Numbered from the stretch's first letter, positions 35,527 through 43,395 are shown. The stretch is DNA of 64,000 nt from Natrarchaeobius chitinivorans (GCF_003841505.1 NZ_REGA01000011.1:87375-151374); one strand, 5' to 3'. The notes: generated by a model from the sequence alone, not told the origin. Translations and numbers: made by a program.

Positions 35527-36468
35527 TCATACCGGACGTAGTTCAAAATAGTCTATTTCAAGTTCCTGCTCGCCTCTACTGCCTGTTTGCTCAAATATAA
35601 CATATAGCTGTCTATCTTTGATCTGCCCTTCAGTGTACTGACTGATGTTTTCCCCAGGGTTTAAATCATCCAGTTGAGGTGGTAACCCACCTTCTGGCTC
35701 TCCCTCCTCGTCTACCAAATATGCCTCATAATTGTTTAACGCACCTCCACTGGTCCCCTCACCAATGACTAACTCAAATTCATAATCACCACTGGCAGAT
35801 TGTACTGGTAGGCGAAATCCAACTCTTGTCTGTTCTCCGCCGGGAGAAATTGCAGTCGAAGAGTTCCCATCTCGGCTGGCGACATTCTCTGGGTTTTCGA
35901 TAGTTCCACTGGGGTCTTCCGGTTGTACCGCGTCTCCACTCTGTCCATCTCTGTAATTTGTTTCATCACCTGGATCGTAGACCACCTCACACGTCACCTG
36001 AATTGAACGTGTTATTTCCACAGAAAGGCTACCGCTGCTCGCAATGATTTCAAATACTGCATCGGCGTCCGAAACGTCAGAATCGCACGAAAGTTCTCCC
36101 GTTACCGCCTCAGTGTCTCCTGCACCGAGGGAACTTGGCGATTCAATATTGACGACATCAAGGTCACCGTTCCCTGTACTTGCGTGTGTGACCGATATTG
36201 AATCGATGGTTTTATCGAATCGGTTTGTGACCGAGAATAATCCAACAGAATCACCACTCTCCCCATTGGGGCTTTTTTCCGAGAATCCCAATAATGCATT
36301 CGTATCGGCCGCTGTGCTAATATGTAGTGGCCTATTCGCAGATACTTGGTCAAACGCGCCGGTTGCATATGCACCACCCAAAGCGACGGAACCTAACCCT
36401 ACAACCACAGCACGACGGCTCAAAGTGCCTCGAGGCCCCCCTCTGGATCGACGGCGACTTCGGCCCAT
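35527..36468 (-). CDS. Tat-exported surface protein, provirus cargo
   Basis: 313 residues. MGRSRRRSRGGPRGTLSRRA then VVVGLGSVALGGAYATGAF is a Tat-type signal. The mature chain is beta-rich (FSVTNRFDKTIDSISVTHAST; VEITRSIQVTCEVVYDPGDE) with a C-terminal carbohydrate-binding-like strand pattern (DRQLYVIFEQTGSRGEQELEIDYFELRP). It resembles haloarchaeal secreted proteins of the DUF1102 kind at its start. DNA is AT-rich relative to the core provirus. Not part of known pleolipovirus modules, so probably a lysogenic-conversion gene. Confidence 0.7.
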   Translation of the reverse strand: MGRSRRRSRGGPRGTLSRRAVVVGLGSVALGGAYATGAFDQVSANRPLHISTAADTNALLGFSEKSPNGESGDSVGLFSVTNRFDKTIDSISVTHASTGNGDLDVVNIESPSSLGAGDTEAVTGELSCDSDVSDADAVFEIIASSGSLSVEITRSIQVTCEVVYDPGDETNYRDGQSGDAVQPEDPSGTIENPENVASRDGNSSTAISPGGEQTRVGFRLPVQSASGDYEFELVIGEGTSGGALNNYEAYLVDEEGEPEGGLPPQLDDLNPGENISQYTEGQIKDRQLYVIFEQTGSRGEQELEIDYFELRPV

Positions 36469-36617
36469 ATATAAACAATTCGACTTCAGTATATAAGAGC
36501 ATTTGCAAAATAAGATGTGCGAACCTACCGAGGTATCGAGCCCCTTCTATAGTAACTTGCAGTCAGTGCAAACATCGAATCTGTAGTGCACGCTCAAGAG
36601 TAAGTAGTGATAAAGGG

Positions 36618-37073
36618 TTAGGCTGCAACGGCTGAATCTACTTCTACGTAAGAGTCCCCGTAGATGGCATAGACAGTGAATGAGTCGCCGAACTCCACGT
36701 CGTCAACATCCATCACACCATCATCGTCGAAATCAGCAATATCGTAGTTGCCATCTTCATTTACTGCTTTCACTTCTTCACCGTTGTATTCTATCGACAT
36801 GGCACTTGCATCACCTAATTCCACAGAAACAGATACAGAATACCCTACTGGCCTGCGATCGCCTACAAAAATCGCTGCATCAGTTTCGTTTTCATCTTCT
36901 TCCTCACCGTCATCGTTCTCTCTGGTTGGTTCTGAATGGTTGGTTGATGGAGTTGCAAGATCATCAAGCGACTCATCGTCATCGCCAGAATTCTGCTCAA
37001 AACCGTCCAAGCACCCAGCAGAGGCCGTCACAAATACAGACGCACCGATCACTAATTTTCGTCTTGTTGGCAT
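36618..37073 (-). CDS. Tat lipoprotein, provirus cargo
   Basis: 151 residues. MPTRRKLVIGASVFVTASAGC: twin arginines and lipobox (SAGC). An acidic linker (residues about 25-65) is followed by a small beta domain (YSVSVSVELGDASAMSIEYNGEEVKAVNEDGNYDIADFDDDGVMDVDDVEFGDSFTVYAIYGD), whose Asp pattern DFDDDGVMDVDD recalls calcium-binding dockerin or EF-hand loops. Surface exposed, function unknown. Same orientation as the exported protein gene downstream. Confidence 0.7.
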   Translation of the reverse strand: MPTRRKLVIGASVFVTASAGCLDGFEQNSGDDDESLDDLATPSTNHSEPTRENDDGEEEDENETDAAIFVGDRRPVGYSVSVSVELGDASAMSIEYNGEEVKAVNEDGNYDIADFDDDGVMDVDDVEFGDSFTVYAIYGDSYVEVDSAVAA

Positions 37074-37128
37074 GATTAAACACTGACACCACCAATATAT
37101 TAGTGTTGCTAAGAGCAGTTAGTGATAC

Positions 37129-37389
37129 TTACTCAAGGTCACCTTTTTCCAGCTCACCCGCGAGGTAGGCTCGACCTCGGTCCGTTATTTCATAATAACC
37201 CCGTTTCTCGTCGACCTTCTCGAGAAGCCCATGTTCCACCAGTATTGGCAGGCGACGGTCGATTGTAGATCCAGATACACCTACAATATGATAATCTACA
37301 ACTCCTGGAGGGATGGCTAAGCCAGCCTCCTCGAACACTTCGAGTATAGCCGGGTCGGATTTAGTCATCCACGACACCAGCGGGCGCAT
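37129..37389 (-). CDS. Winged-helix regulator
   Basis: 86 residues from ATG 37389 (MRPLVSWMTKSDPAILEVFE). IPPGVVDYHIVGVSGSTIDRRLPILVEHGLLEKVDEKRGYYEITDRGRAYLAGEL is a PhiH1/MarR-like winged helix. It is a second member of the family in this provirus, opposite in direction to the one at 34969, and may control the two exported-protein genes downstream or the integrase operon on the other strand. Confidence 0.78.
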   Translation of the reverse strand: MRPLVSWMTKSDPAILEVFEEAGLAIPPGVVDYHIVGVSGSTIDRRLPILVEHGLLEKVDEKRGYYEITDRGRAYLAGELEKGDLE

Positions 37390-37612
37390 TGAGTCTGCGG
37401 ACTCGCTTGCGTACCATAATTTGATGGGACACACTCCAACTCAATAGGGTATGGAACCATAATGGGGCTAAATAACCCCATTCTTTATTACAGGGCAGTG
37501 TCTTATGCTCGTCAATAGAGAATCCACGTGCACCTGACTGCCACTGAGATTAGAAGGAAGTGAAACCCGTGTTGGGGCACGGGTTCGGGTGGTTCTCTAT
37601 TAGGCAAGAACC

Positions 37613-37981
37613 ATGCAATCAAGCGACCTGCGGGGAGATAAGTCCCCCGCTCGAGCAGACGTACAGACTGCCAGCCACGTTTTCGGAAACAGTTTCGGAA
37701 ATAGCCAATTCGAACGGTTCGAGAGCCAAGAGGTTGGATTTCTACACAATGGTGAGTTATCGGAAGAATCGGAAACAACCCCGTGGCGACTAAGTGTCGG
37801 TGGTGATGACAGTACAGATGACCAACGGACAGCGGCCGCACGCGCCTGGTGGTCCAACACAAGGGCGCGCGCGGTGAGTCCGTGGTCCCACAGAAGTGAG
37901 ACCATGCAATACGAAACACGCATCCACGGTAAGAGTACCGGATTCTGTAACGGGAGTAATAGCTCCGAGGTGGGACGATGA
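37613..37981 (+). CDS. First gene of integrase operon, unknown function
   Basis: 122 residues: MQSSDLRGDKSPARADVQTASHVFGNSFGN ... MQYETRIHGKSTGFCNGSNSSEVGR. Low-complexity, polar and basic, with no domain recognised. Its TGA overlaps the next ATG (ATGA), arguing for a real coupled gene. An alternative is that 37.5-37.98 kb is a leader and only the following small genes are translated. Confidence 0.45.
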   Translation: MQSSDLRGDKSPARADVQTASHVFGNSFGNSQFERFESQEVGFLHNGELSEESETTPWRLSVGGDDSTDDQRTAAARAWWSNTRARAVSPWSHRSETMQYETRIHGKSTGFCNGSNSSEVGR

Positions 37982-38148
37982 GTTCCAAACCCGCCCGGAT
38001 CGGCGGCTGTGATACGCCGACGTGCGACGGCGACGCCGAGACGATCACACCGGACGGATACGTCTGCGAATCCTGCGCGGCGAAGATCGCTGTCGAGTAC
38101 GAACAGGTTCGCGAGCGAGATCTCGAGGCTGGCGGTGGTCAAGCATGA
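37978..38148 (+). CDS. 56-residue zinc-finger protein in integrase operon
   Basis: SSKPARIGGCDTPTCDGDAETITPDGYVCESCAAKIAVEYEQVRE: a CxxxxC and CxxC pair compatible with one zinc site and a C-terminal helix. ATGA overlaps on both sides. In SNJ2, two small genes upstream of the integrase gene take part in integration and excision; this and the next gene occupy those places. Confidence 0.7.
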   Translation: MSSKPARIGGCDTPTCDGDAETITPDGYVCESCAAKIAVEYEQVRERDLEAGGGQA

Positions 38149-38264
38149 GACGATACGAGTTTCACACCCCGGAGGACCCGCCGGAGATCGTGATGGCTGA
38201 ACGAGTCGAGGCCATCGCCGCCGACCTGGAACGAATCGCCGACGCGCTCGAGGAGGGAGAGTGA
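38145..38264 (+). CDS. 39-residue helical protein in integrase operon
   Basis: MRRYEFHTPEDPPEIVMAER then VEAIAADLERIADALEEGE. Acidic amphipathic helix at the C-terminus. Its TGA overlaps the integrase ATG by one base. Candidate directionality or accessory factor by position. Confidence 0.65.
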   Translation: MRRYEFHTPEDPPEIVMAERVEAIAADLERIADALEEGE

Positions 38265-39316
38265 TGAGCGGCGATCTCGAGCCGATCCCACCGGCTGAAG
38301 CTGTCGAGATGTACCACTACGCCATGCGTGACGAGCACGCAGCAGCGACAAGGAAAAGCGCCAAACACCGGTTACAGTCGTTCATCCAGTTCTGCGAGGA
38401 AAAGGAGATTGACAACCTGAACGACGTCTCTGGCCGAGACCTGTACCGATTCCGCATTTGGAGACGAGAAGGCCACGGAGATGGTCGTGAGCCGATTAAG
38501 CTGGTCACGTTGAAGGGGCAACTCGCGACCCTTCGTAGTTTCCTTCAGTTCGCCGCGAACATCGACGCCGTGCGACCGTCCCTGTACGAGCAGGTGACGC
38601 TACCGACGATGAAACACGGGGAGGATGTTTCCGATTCGACGCTCGAAGCAGATCGGGCGATCGCCATCCTCGAGTACCTTGAACTCGCGGAACCTGCCTC
38701 TCGAGAACACATAATTTTGCTACTGCTCTGGCGGACGGGAGCACGTACCGGAGCGATTCGGGGACTGGATCTCCGCGACTTAGATCTTGACGGATCGCAC
38801 CCGAAAGTCAAAGGCCCGGCAATTCGGTTTGTACACCGACCTGATAGCGGCACACCGCTGAAAAATCAGGAGGACGGGACTCGGTGGAATCGAATCAGTG
38901 AGATGACGGCAAAGTATCTCGAGGACTACCTTGAGTATCACCGTCAAGACGTCACCGACGACCACGGACGAAAGCCGGTAATCACGACCCGGTACGGCCG
39001 TCCGGCAGGGAATACGATTCGAAAGACGCTGTACAAGATCACCCGCCCTTGCTGGCGCGGTGAATCCTGCCCACACAACCGAGACGTAGCAGAGTGCGAG
39101 GCAACGCACCTCGATCAGGCGAGTAAGTGCCCGTCGTCGAGGTCGCCACACGACGTGCGGAGTGGTCGGGTCACCTACTACCGAAGCGAGGACGTCCCCC
39201 GCCGAATCGTGCAGGATCGACTCAACGCCAGCGAGGACATTCTCGATCGACACTACGACCGACGCACAGACCGCGAACAGGCCGAACAGCGCAGCGACTA
39301 CCTTCCAGACCTATGA
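38264..39316 (+). CDS. int: Tyrosine recombinase (provirus integrase)
   Basis: 350 residues. N-terminal SAM-like core-binding domain (AEAVEMYHYAMRDEHAAATRKSAKHRLQSFIQFCEE), catalytic domain with RTGARTGAIRGLDLRDLDL (Arg I), SPHDVRSGRVTYY (HxxR) and DILDRHYDRR (Tyr nucleophile). A CWRGESCPHNRDVAEC...C segment suggests a zinc-binding insertion, as in other haloarchaeal integrases. Located 129 bases from attR, as expected for site-specific integration into the tRNA gene. Confidence 0.93.
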   Translation: MSGDLEPIPPAEAVEMYHYAMRDEHAAATRKSAKHRLQSFIQFCEEKEIDNLNDVSGRDLYRFRIWRREGHGDGREPIKLVTLKGQLATLRSFLQFAANIDAVRPSLYEQVTLPTMKHGEDVSDSTLEADRAIAILEYLELAEPASREHIILLLLWRTGARTGAIRGLDLRDLDLDGSHPKVKGPAIRFVHRPDSGTPLKNQEDGTRWNRISEMTAKYLEDYLEYHRQDVTDDHGRKPVITTRYGRPAGNTIRKTLYKITRPCWRGESCPHNRDVAECEATHLDQASKCPSSRSPHDVRSGRVTYYRSEDVPRRIVQDRLNASEDILDRHYDRRTDREQAEQRSDYLPDL

Positions 39317-39644
39317 AATCCATGAACGACAATCAGCAGGAAGAGCCATCCGCATCACTAATGCCCATCGTGCCCGTTATCTGCGAACAACGTGAGCAGT
39401 AACGGCACCGGGATTTGAATCAGGGAGCAGTTTGCTGCGACCGTGGTTCAAATCCCATCGTTCTCGTGCGAAAACTATTGGATCAGCACCTCTACCGCAA
39501 CGTTAGCGTTGGTTGGCTCACTCACCGAAATTCGGCCGATAGTCTTCTCGAATCTCTCCCTGAGAATCCGGATTCCGTTCAACAGTTGAACACCCCCCTT
39601 CGCAGTCTGTCGATTTTCGTTGTCGGGAATTGGGGGTGGTCGGC
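39317..39644. other. attR junction between element 1 and element 2
   Basis: 39378-39440 is the right end of element 1 (GTGAGCAGTAACG then CACCGGGATTTGAAT). The att core follows at 39445-39460, then sequence parallel to the 23001-23180 leader of element 1 (TCGTGCGAAAACTATTGG). The tRNA-end copy is degenerate (TTCTCG instead of TGCCCG), consistent with loss of tRNA function after the second integration. Confidence 0.75.
39445..39460 (+). repeat. attR core of provirus
   Basis: GGTTCAAATCCCATCG, identical to 22985-23000. Preceded by element 1 right end and followed by the element 2 left end. Confidence 0.85.
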
Positions 39645-39875
39645 GTGAGTTCCACGCCCCTGACGTCGGCCGAGACGTCCACCTGTCGTCACTGTGGAGC
39701 CCATGTTACCAACCAGTTCGAACGGGTCTTCGGTGACGATCGCGACCGTGCCCACCGCTGTGGCAAGTGCGACAGCTACGCCCGACTGAGCCGAGGGTCT
39801 GCCGCCGGGCTCGAGGTCCCGATCCCGGACCCAGAGACCTCGAAGGGACGTCATGGGGGTGAGCCGGATGCGTAA
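39645..39875 (+). CDS. Small zinc-finger protein (DUF7563 type), element 2 copy
   Basis: 76 residues, four amino-acid changes or fewer from the protein at 23185 (for example SSTPLTSAETSTC versus SSSPLTSAETSSC); both CxxC pairs kept. Nucleotide differences are mostly silent, so the gene has stayed under selection since duplication. Confidence 0.78.
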   Translation: MSSTPLTSAETSTCRHCGAHVTNQFERVFGDDRDRAHRCGKCDSYARLSRGSAAGLEVPIPDPETSKGRHGGEPDA

Positions 39876-40002
39876 GCCGCTGTTCGTTCCTGCGAGCGAA
39901 CTGTACGACGTCTCGAGCGGGACGTCCGTCGTCCACCCTGCTCACCAGGCGACCGACGCCGACGTTCGCCGTGCCCTCGAGAATCGAGGTGAAGGCGCGT
40001 GA
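39868..40002 (+). CDS. 44-residue protein, element 2 copy
   Basis: MRKPLFVPASELYDVSSGTS plus the same C-terminal half as at 23408. Frame and overlaps with neighbours are conserved. Confidence 0.62.
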   Translation: MRKPLFVPASELYDVSSGTSVVHPAHQATDADVRRALENRGEGA

Positions 40003-40112
40003 GCGGGGAATCCTCGAGCGGTACTGAACGGACCGAGTGTTGGAAATGCGGGTACCAGCGTCTCATCTTCGAGGCCTGTCCCAAGTGCGAGGTCTATGGA
40101 GGGGGTTCGTGA
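39999..40112 (+). CDS. 37-residue zinc-ribbon protein, element 2 copy
   Basis: GTG start. TECWKCGYQRLIFEACPKCEVYGGG with both CxxC pairs intact, unlike the element 1 copy (CWKY). It stops one residue earlier than the element 1 copy because of an inserted segment beginning right after GGGGGTTCG. Confidence 0.65.
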   Translation: MSGESSSGTERTECWKCGYQRLIFEACPKCEVYGGGS

Positions 40113-40436
40113 TGTCCTCAGACGGTCTTTATCGGTTCGAATATTCGTCCAGGCGTCGAATTGTTTCATTCACAACTACGCTAAGAAAGAGGAAAACGCT
40201 GACAAACACCAGTGGGAAATACAACAGAATTGCGAAAACGGATAGCTGGATTGCTATCCCGATCAGTAGAATATCTTTTTCTCGGTTAGGGGAATCTGCC
40301 ATTTCTATAGATTCACGTCAACCAATCTATATTCTTTCTGTTCTGTTCGCCATCCACTGGTCACTACACGCGGCTACTGATCACTCGGTTGCACAATCTG
40401 AGAACTCGAGCGGAAACGGAGGGGGTTCGCGATGAC
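40101..40436. repeat. AT-rich insertion between short direct repeats
   Basis: The insertion site GGAGGGGGTTCG(T or C)GATG is present at both ends (about 40099-40114 and 40419-40435). Between them lie about 300 bases of AT-rich DNA absent from element 1, where the two zinc-ribbon genes overlap directly. Carries one small membrane-protein gene on the - strand. Confidence 0.65.
40129..40302 (-). CDS. 57-residue membrane protein in the insertion
   Basis: MADSPNREKDILLIGIAIQL then SVFAILLYFPLVFVSVFLFL, ending VVVNETIRRLDEYSNR. Two closely spaced hydrophobic helices with a short charged tail. AT-rich codons. No family recognised. It is the only gene in the inserted segment, suggesting selected cargo. 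Confidence 0.55.
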   Translation of the reverse strand: MADSPNREKDILLIGIAIQLSVFAILLYFPLVFVSVFLFLSVVVNETIRRLDEYSNR

Positions 40437-40551
40437 CCGCCTTGTCGAATCCGACGAGTGTGAGCGGTGTGAGGCGTTCGTTCCACCAACGCGCCGTCTT
40501 TGTCCTGAGTGTGCTCGAGAGGTCCGACGCGCTCGAGGTGGTCCGCTGTGA
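40432..40551 (+). CDS. 39-residue zinc-finger protein, element 2 copy
   Basis: MTRLVESDECERCEAFVPPT then RRLCPECAREVRRARGGPL; both CxxC pairs intact. Overlaps the next gene start by four bases as in element 1. Confidence 0.68.
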   Translation: MTRLVESDECERCEAFVPPTRRLCPECAREVRRARGGPL

Positions 40552-40757
40552 GGTCTCGCACGTCGGAACTCGAGAGTCCGAAAGCGAGCGGTGACGCGCT
40601 CGAGGCGGAGTTGGTCCAGACGATCGACGCCGAGGCCATAGAGAAGTGGCGGAAGTCGGGTAACGATCCGTCGGTACTTCGACGAGCGCAGTTGACCTGG
40701 AAGGCTCCCGGCGGTGGAACCGAGGTCGGATACGTGGGTTCAATCGCCGACCGCTGA
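40548..40757 (+). CDS. Deletion-born chimeric gene: nuclease-like N-terminus fused to replication-protein C-terminus
   Basis: 69 residues. The first about 24 (RSRTSELESPKASGDALEAE...QTIDA) match the N-terminus of the protein at 23768. The remaining 43 (EAIEKWRKSGNDPSVLRRAQ...GYVGSIADR) match the C-terminus of the 539-residue protein at 24986. The join lies in GACGATCGACGCC versus GACGATCGCCGCC, so a roughly 2.6 kb deletion between 12-13-base similar sequences explains it. The frame is preserved and still translationally coupled, so the product may be made. Confidence 0.75.
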   Translation: MRSRTSELESPKASGDALEAELVQTIDAEAIEKWRKSGNDPSVLRRAQLTWKAPGGGTEVGYVGSIADR

Positions 40758-41036
40758 ACCGACCTCGGTAGTGGCAACGCTATTCCGACCCCTCTTTTCA
40801 GCAAGTACGATTGCACTCGAGTCGTTACTGTCCAATTCTGGTTGTAGTTTGTGACTCGAGGGGAGGGTCACCGGCGCGATCGCGCCGGGACGCCTGCGGG
40901 GTCGTTTCGCGCTGCGCGCGAACGCCCCCTTGGCGGGTGTCCCCAAGGGGACAGCGCAAAAAATTACAACGCCCCCACCCCACCTCCACACGCGGATCTC
41001 CAGTTGAAACACACGAAATGCGGGTGTCCTGATTGT
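40758..41036. other. Candidate origin region, element 2 copy
   Basis: Repeats the ACCGACCTCGGTAG block and the nested palindromes GGCGCGATCGCGCC, TTCGCGCTGCGCGCGAA and CCCCTTGGCGGGTGTCCCCAAGGGG with few changes, although flanking bases (for example 40800-40855) differ. Ends at the cargo gene on the - strand. Confidence 0.6.
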
Positions 41037-41546
41037 CTACAGGATCTGTTGGACAACACTTGCTCCCGGGAAGAAAATTGCAGCAATTATTTGGATTAGG
41101 AACCCCAGAGACAGCCATATAAGACCAATATTTGTTAAAACAGTATTTTCCGCTAATCTCTCGGCCTTTTGAACGTCTAAGCGTTTTCTCCCGCCGTATG
41201 TCGCACCAGTAGAGTATTCAGACTGGGTAGCAATTGAAAACCGATCTAAAAGATCGGTGTGAACCATTAGAAACCATGTGCCTGTCATACTTAGGACCAG
41301 TCCATAGACAACTGCAGGTATATGAAATACGACGTCAATCAACAAGACTGGTAGAACTGATTTCAGTATACCTGAAATAAAGGTCGTTCCTTCAGCCAAA
41401 TACGCTTCTGCAAGTAGCTGTTCAACCTCTTCTAAATGCTGTTCCTTTGCATCACCTGTTGATCTCTGATCCAATCGTGGCAGTAGGTACGATTTCACGA
41501 ACTCAACTTTCCGGTCTTCAGTCATAGATAGATGATAGTCATTCAA
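41037..41546 (-). CDS. Membrane cargo protein of element 2, unknown function
   Basis: 169 residues (or 162 from an inner ATG at 41525, MTEDRKVEFVKSYLLPRL). A charged N-terminal helix bundle (residues 10-55), two transmembrane helices in the middle (SGILKSVLPVLLIDVVFHIPAVVYGLVLSMTGTWFLMV), a connecting amphipathic segment, and a C-terminal membrane helix (NIGLIWLSLGFLIQIIAAIFF). AT-rich. It occupies the same slot as the unrelated protein at 26942 but in the opposite orientation. SLATT-like effector topology (helices, two spans, helices) is a tempting but unproven comparison. Confidence 0.7.
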   Translation of the reverse strand: MNDYHLSMTEDRKVEFVKSYLLPRLDQRSTGDAKEQHLEEVEQLLAEAYLAEGTTFISGILKSVLPVLLIDVVFHIPAVVYGLVLSMTGTWFLMVHTDLLDRFSIATQSEYSTGATYGGRKRLDVQKAERLAENTVLTNIGLIWLSLGFLIQIIAAIFFPGASVVQQIL

Positions 41547-41581
41547 TCGGAAATATCATACCCATACTGACCTGTCCGAGG

Positions 41582-41640
41582 TATGCCCCTAAGGGGGCTG
41601 GGTAATCTTGCGGCGCGCAGAACGCGCGCCGCGCTTGAGG
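41582..41640. repeat. Right boundary hairpins of cargo site, element 2
   Basis: ATGCCCCTAAGGGGGC and GCGGCGCGCAGAACGCGCGC, parallel to 27519-27575 of element 1. Together with the left palindromes at 40905-40960 it brackets the cargo gene. Confidence 0.65.
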
Positions 41641-41663
41641 AAAGTCAGGCCGGCCGGTATCGG

Positions 41664-41948
41664 ATGTCAGAGTGGATCTACCTGCTGATAGAGTATTACA
41701 GGACCCCGATAACCGTGATTGTCGGATACGCTTACGAGGGTCTATCATTGAGGGTGCAGCCAAAGACGGGCGTATTGCGACATCCACAGGACGTCCTAGT
41801 GATCGTGTATGCACTCGCATCGATTGCTCAGGCGTACAAGAGTATTCAGAAAGAAGACTGTGCAGACTACTGTATACAGTGTATGGACGTGTTTAGAGTA
41901 GCTTTGTTGCCATCACTCGGTATACCGATTCACACTGGACACATTTGA
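41664..41948 (+). CDS. Possible 94-residue protein, element 2
   Basis: MSEWIYLLIEYYRTPITVIV then a mixed sequence with one hydrophobic stretch (DVLVIVYALASIAQAY) and three Cys (CADYCIQC). The corresponding stretch of element 1 has no matching open frame, so it may be chance. Ends overlapping the convergent small zinc-ribbon gene. Confidence 0.4.
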   Translation: MSEWIYLLIEYYRTPITVIVGYAYEGLSLRVQPKTGVLRHPQDVLVIVYALASIAQAYKSIQKEDCADYCIQCMDVFRVALLPSLGIPIHTGHI

Positions 41949-42024
41949 TATTTGAGCTCGATTCCTCTTCGTCGCTATTGTGGGTGATTTTGTTCCCGCA
42001 TTCACAGTGAATTTCGTGTTTCAT
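41893..42024 (-). CDS. 43-residue zinc-ribbon protein
   Basis: MKHEIHCECGNKITHNSDEE then ESSSNIKCVQCESVYRVMAT: CxC and CxxC pairs with a compact spacing suited to a zinc ribbon. A longer in-frame start would add a hydrophobic segment (LVGLVFILVQCTVTA), making a membrane-anchored form possible. Confidence 0.55.
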   Translation of the reverse strand: MKHEIHCECGNKITHNSDEEESSSNIKCVQCESVYRVMATKLL

Positions 42025-42570
42025 AGCTGTGACTGTACATTGAACGAGGATGAACACGAGCCCGACAAGCACATTGAGTGACCTGAAGGATCGGGCCAAA
42101 TGAGTTGTCACAATTTAACTGTGATCACCCCCAAACCCCCTATGCCCTTATACAAGGGCGCGAGGAACGGGAGAGAGTAGCTTGATGGGTACGCTCTCCC
42201 GTATGCACTATTTCAAGTGCAGTGACATTGTAGCATATCTTGACTATTCAATTTTGGGTTTTTCCGCCAGCTATAACCCTGTTAAGGCCATAGGCTAATC
42301 CCAATATCTTCCAGCAATCACTATTAGATACTATACATAATTGTGGGAGTAATACGTATGAGTGAATTCAATAATATGACTAGAACAGAGCCATAAATAT
42401 AATAAATAGACAAATTCAACCTGAAAGACAGTTTTAATATGATGAAGAGCCATGTAGGACTTGCGAGGGGGTGGGCGCTCTGTCGTTGCCAGACAAAGCG
42501 TTTCCGTTCGAGACATCAGCCCTTCCTCGCCACTACGTACCCCCGGTTTCTCCGAACCAACTATCAGTCA
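42025..42570. other. AT-rich stretch without a supported gene
   Basis: Contains TGCCCTTATACAAGGGCG (hairpin, about 42145-42162), a GGGAGAGAGTA...CTCTCCCGT hairpin (42171-42203) that could terminate transcription, and a very AT-rich block (42290-42440). Open frames here have no protein-like composition. Confidence 0.45.
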
Positions 42571-42793
42571 ATGTGGATGGAATTCTACGATAGAGAAGAG
42601 CGGAACCCATTGCCAGGAAGCAGTTATCTACGGCAAGAGCGAGTACGACATTTCTTGTACCACCCTAGGACTCACACGTCGCGAAGACCTCACCCGAGAG
42701 CAGCCCGAGGAGATCGTCGAGGCACTCTCGACTCAAGCGGTGACCTGCGATGTCGAGACCTCGATGACCCTCACACGAAAAGGAGACGAATAG
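42571..42793 (+). pseudogene. Frameshifted copy of the 84-residue provirus gene
   Basis: MEFYDREERNPLPGSSYLRQ in one frame aligns with the FYDCNRSN region of the protein at 27933. After a shift near 42675 the other frame gives EDLTREQPEEIVEALSTQAVTCDVETSMTLTRKGDE, matching its C-terminus residue for residue in most places. Confidence 0.65.
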
Positions 42794-42896
42794 CCCGTTT
42801 CAATCCCGGCGACCGATACCCGACCCCCTCCCCCGCCACCCCTGGGGCTATGCGCGCGCACGAGAGACACGCGATGCCGGGGATGTTGTCAACGAG

Positions 42897-43395
42897 TTAG
42901 TCCGCCGCCGCGATCTTCTCGTCTGCAACGACTCGAGCGAAGTCCTGAGCGTCCGTGTACTGCTCGAGTTCCCGTACTTCGTCGTCACTCCTGCCCATTC
43001 GGCGTAGTTCCTCGCAGGCTTCCTCGTGGCCGTCATCGCAGGCTTCTCGAGCCCGGCGCGCTGGCTCTCCCTCGGCTCGTTCGACCTCGGCGATCAGCTC
43101 GTCCTCCGCCGCGTCGGTGTCGTACCTCGTCGAGGCGATCGCCCTGGATAGACTCCCGATTCGCGTCGGCCAGCGAGACGTGTTCCGTCGGCTCGAGGCG
43201 GTGGTCGTAGATCGCCGGCCAGTCGTCGATCCCTTCCGCCTGGAGCGTGGTTTTCGCGCTCCTGGCGTGCATTACGTTCGTCCGCGTGAAATCGAGCCGG
43301 TTGCGTTCGGACTTCGTGAGCGGGGTTTGTCCGGAACCAGAGGCAGACACCCTCGAGTCGGCTGCTTTCCCGGAGACGAGCGTTTCCGTTGACAA
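42897..43395 (-). pseudogene. Frameshifted element gene, unknown function
   Basis: From ATG 43395: MSTETLVSGKAADSRVSASG ... NVMHARSAKTTLQAEGIDDWPAIYDHRLEPTEHVSLADANRESIQG. A shift at about 43140 is needed to continue as ASTRYDTDAAEDELIAEVERAEGEPARRAREACDDGHEEACEELRRMGRSDDEVRELEQYTDAQDFARVVADEKIAAAD to a TAA at 42897. The joined product, about 165 residues, is charged and helical. No counterpart is present in element 1. Confidence 0.55.

Noticed and set aside
36547..36612. A TATAGTAAC-starting stretch resembling family B
   Set aside because: Only the first nine bases match; the inner arms and the right end (CTACTATA) are missing, so it is not a supportable copy.
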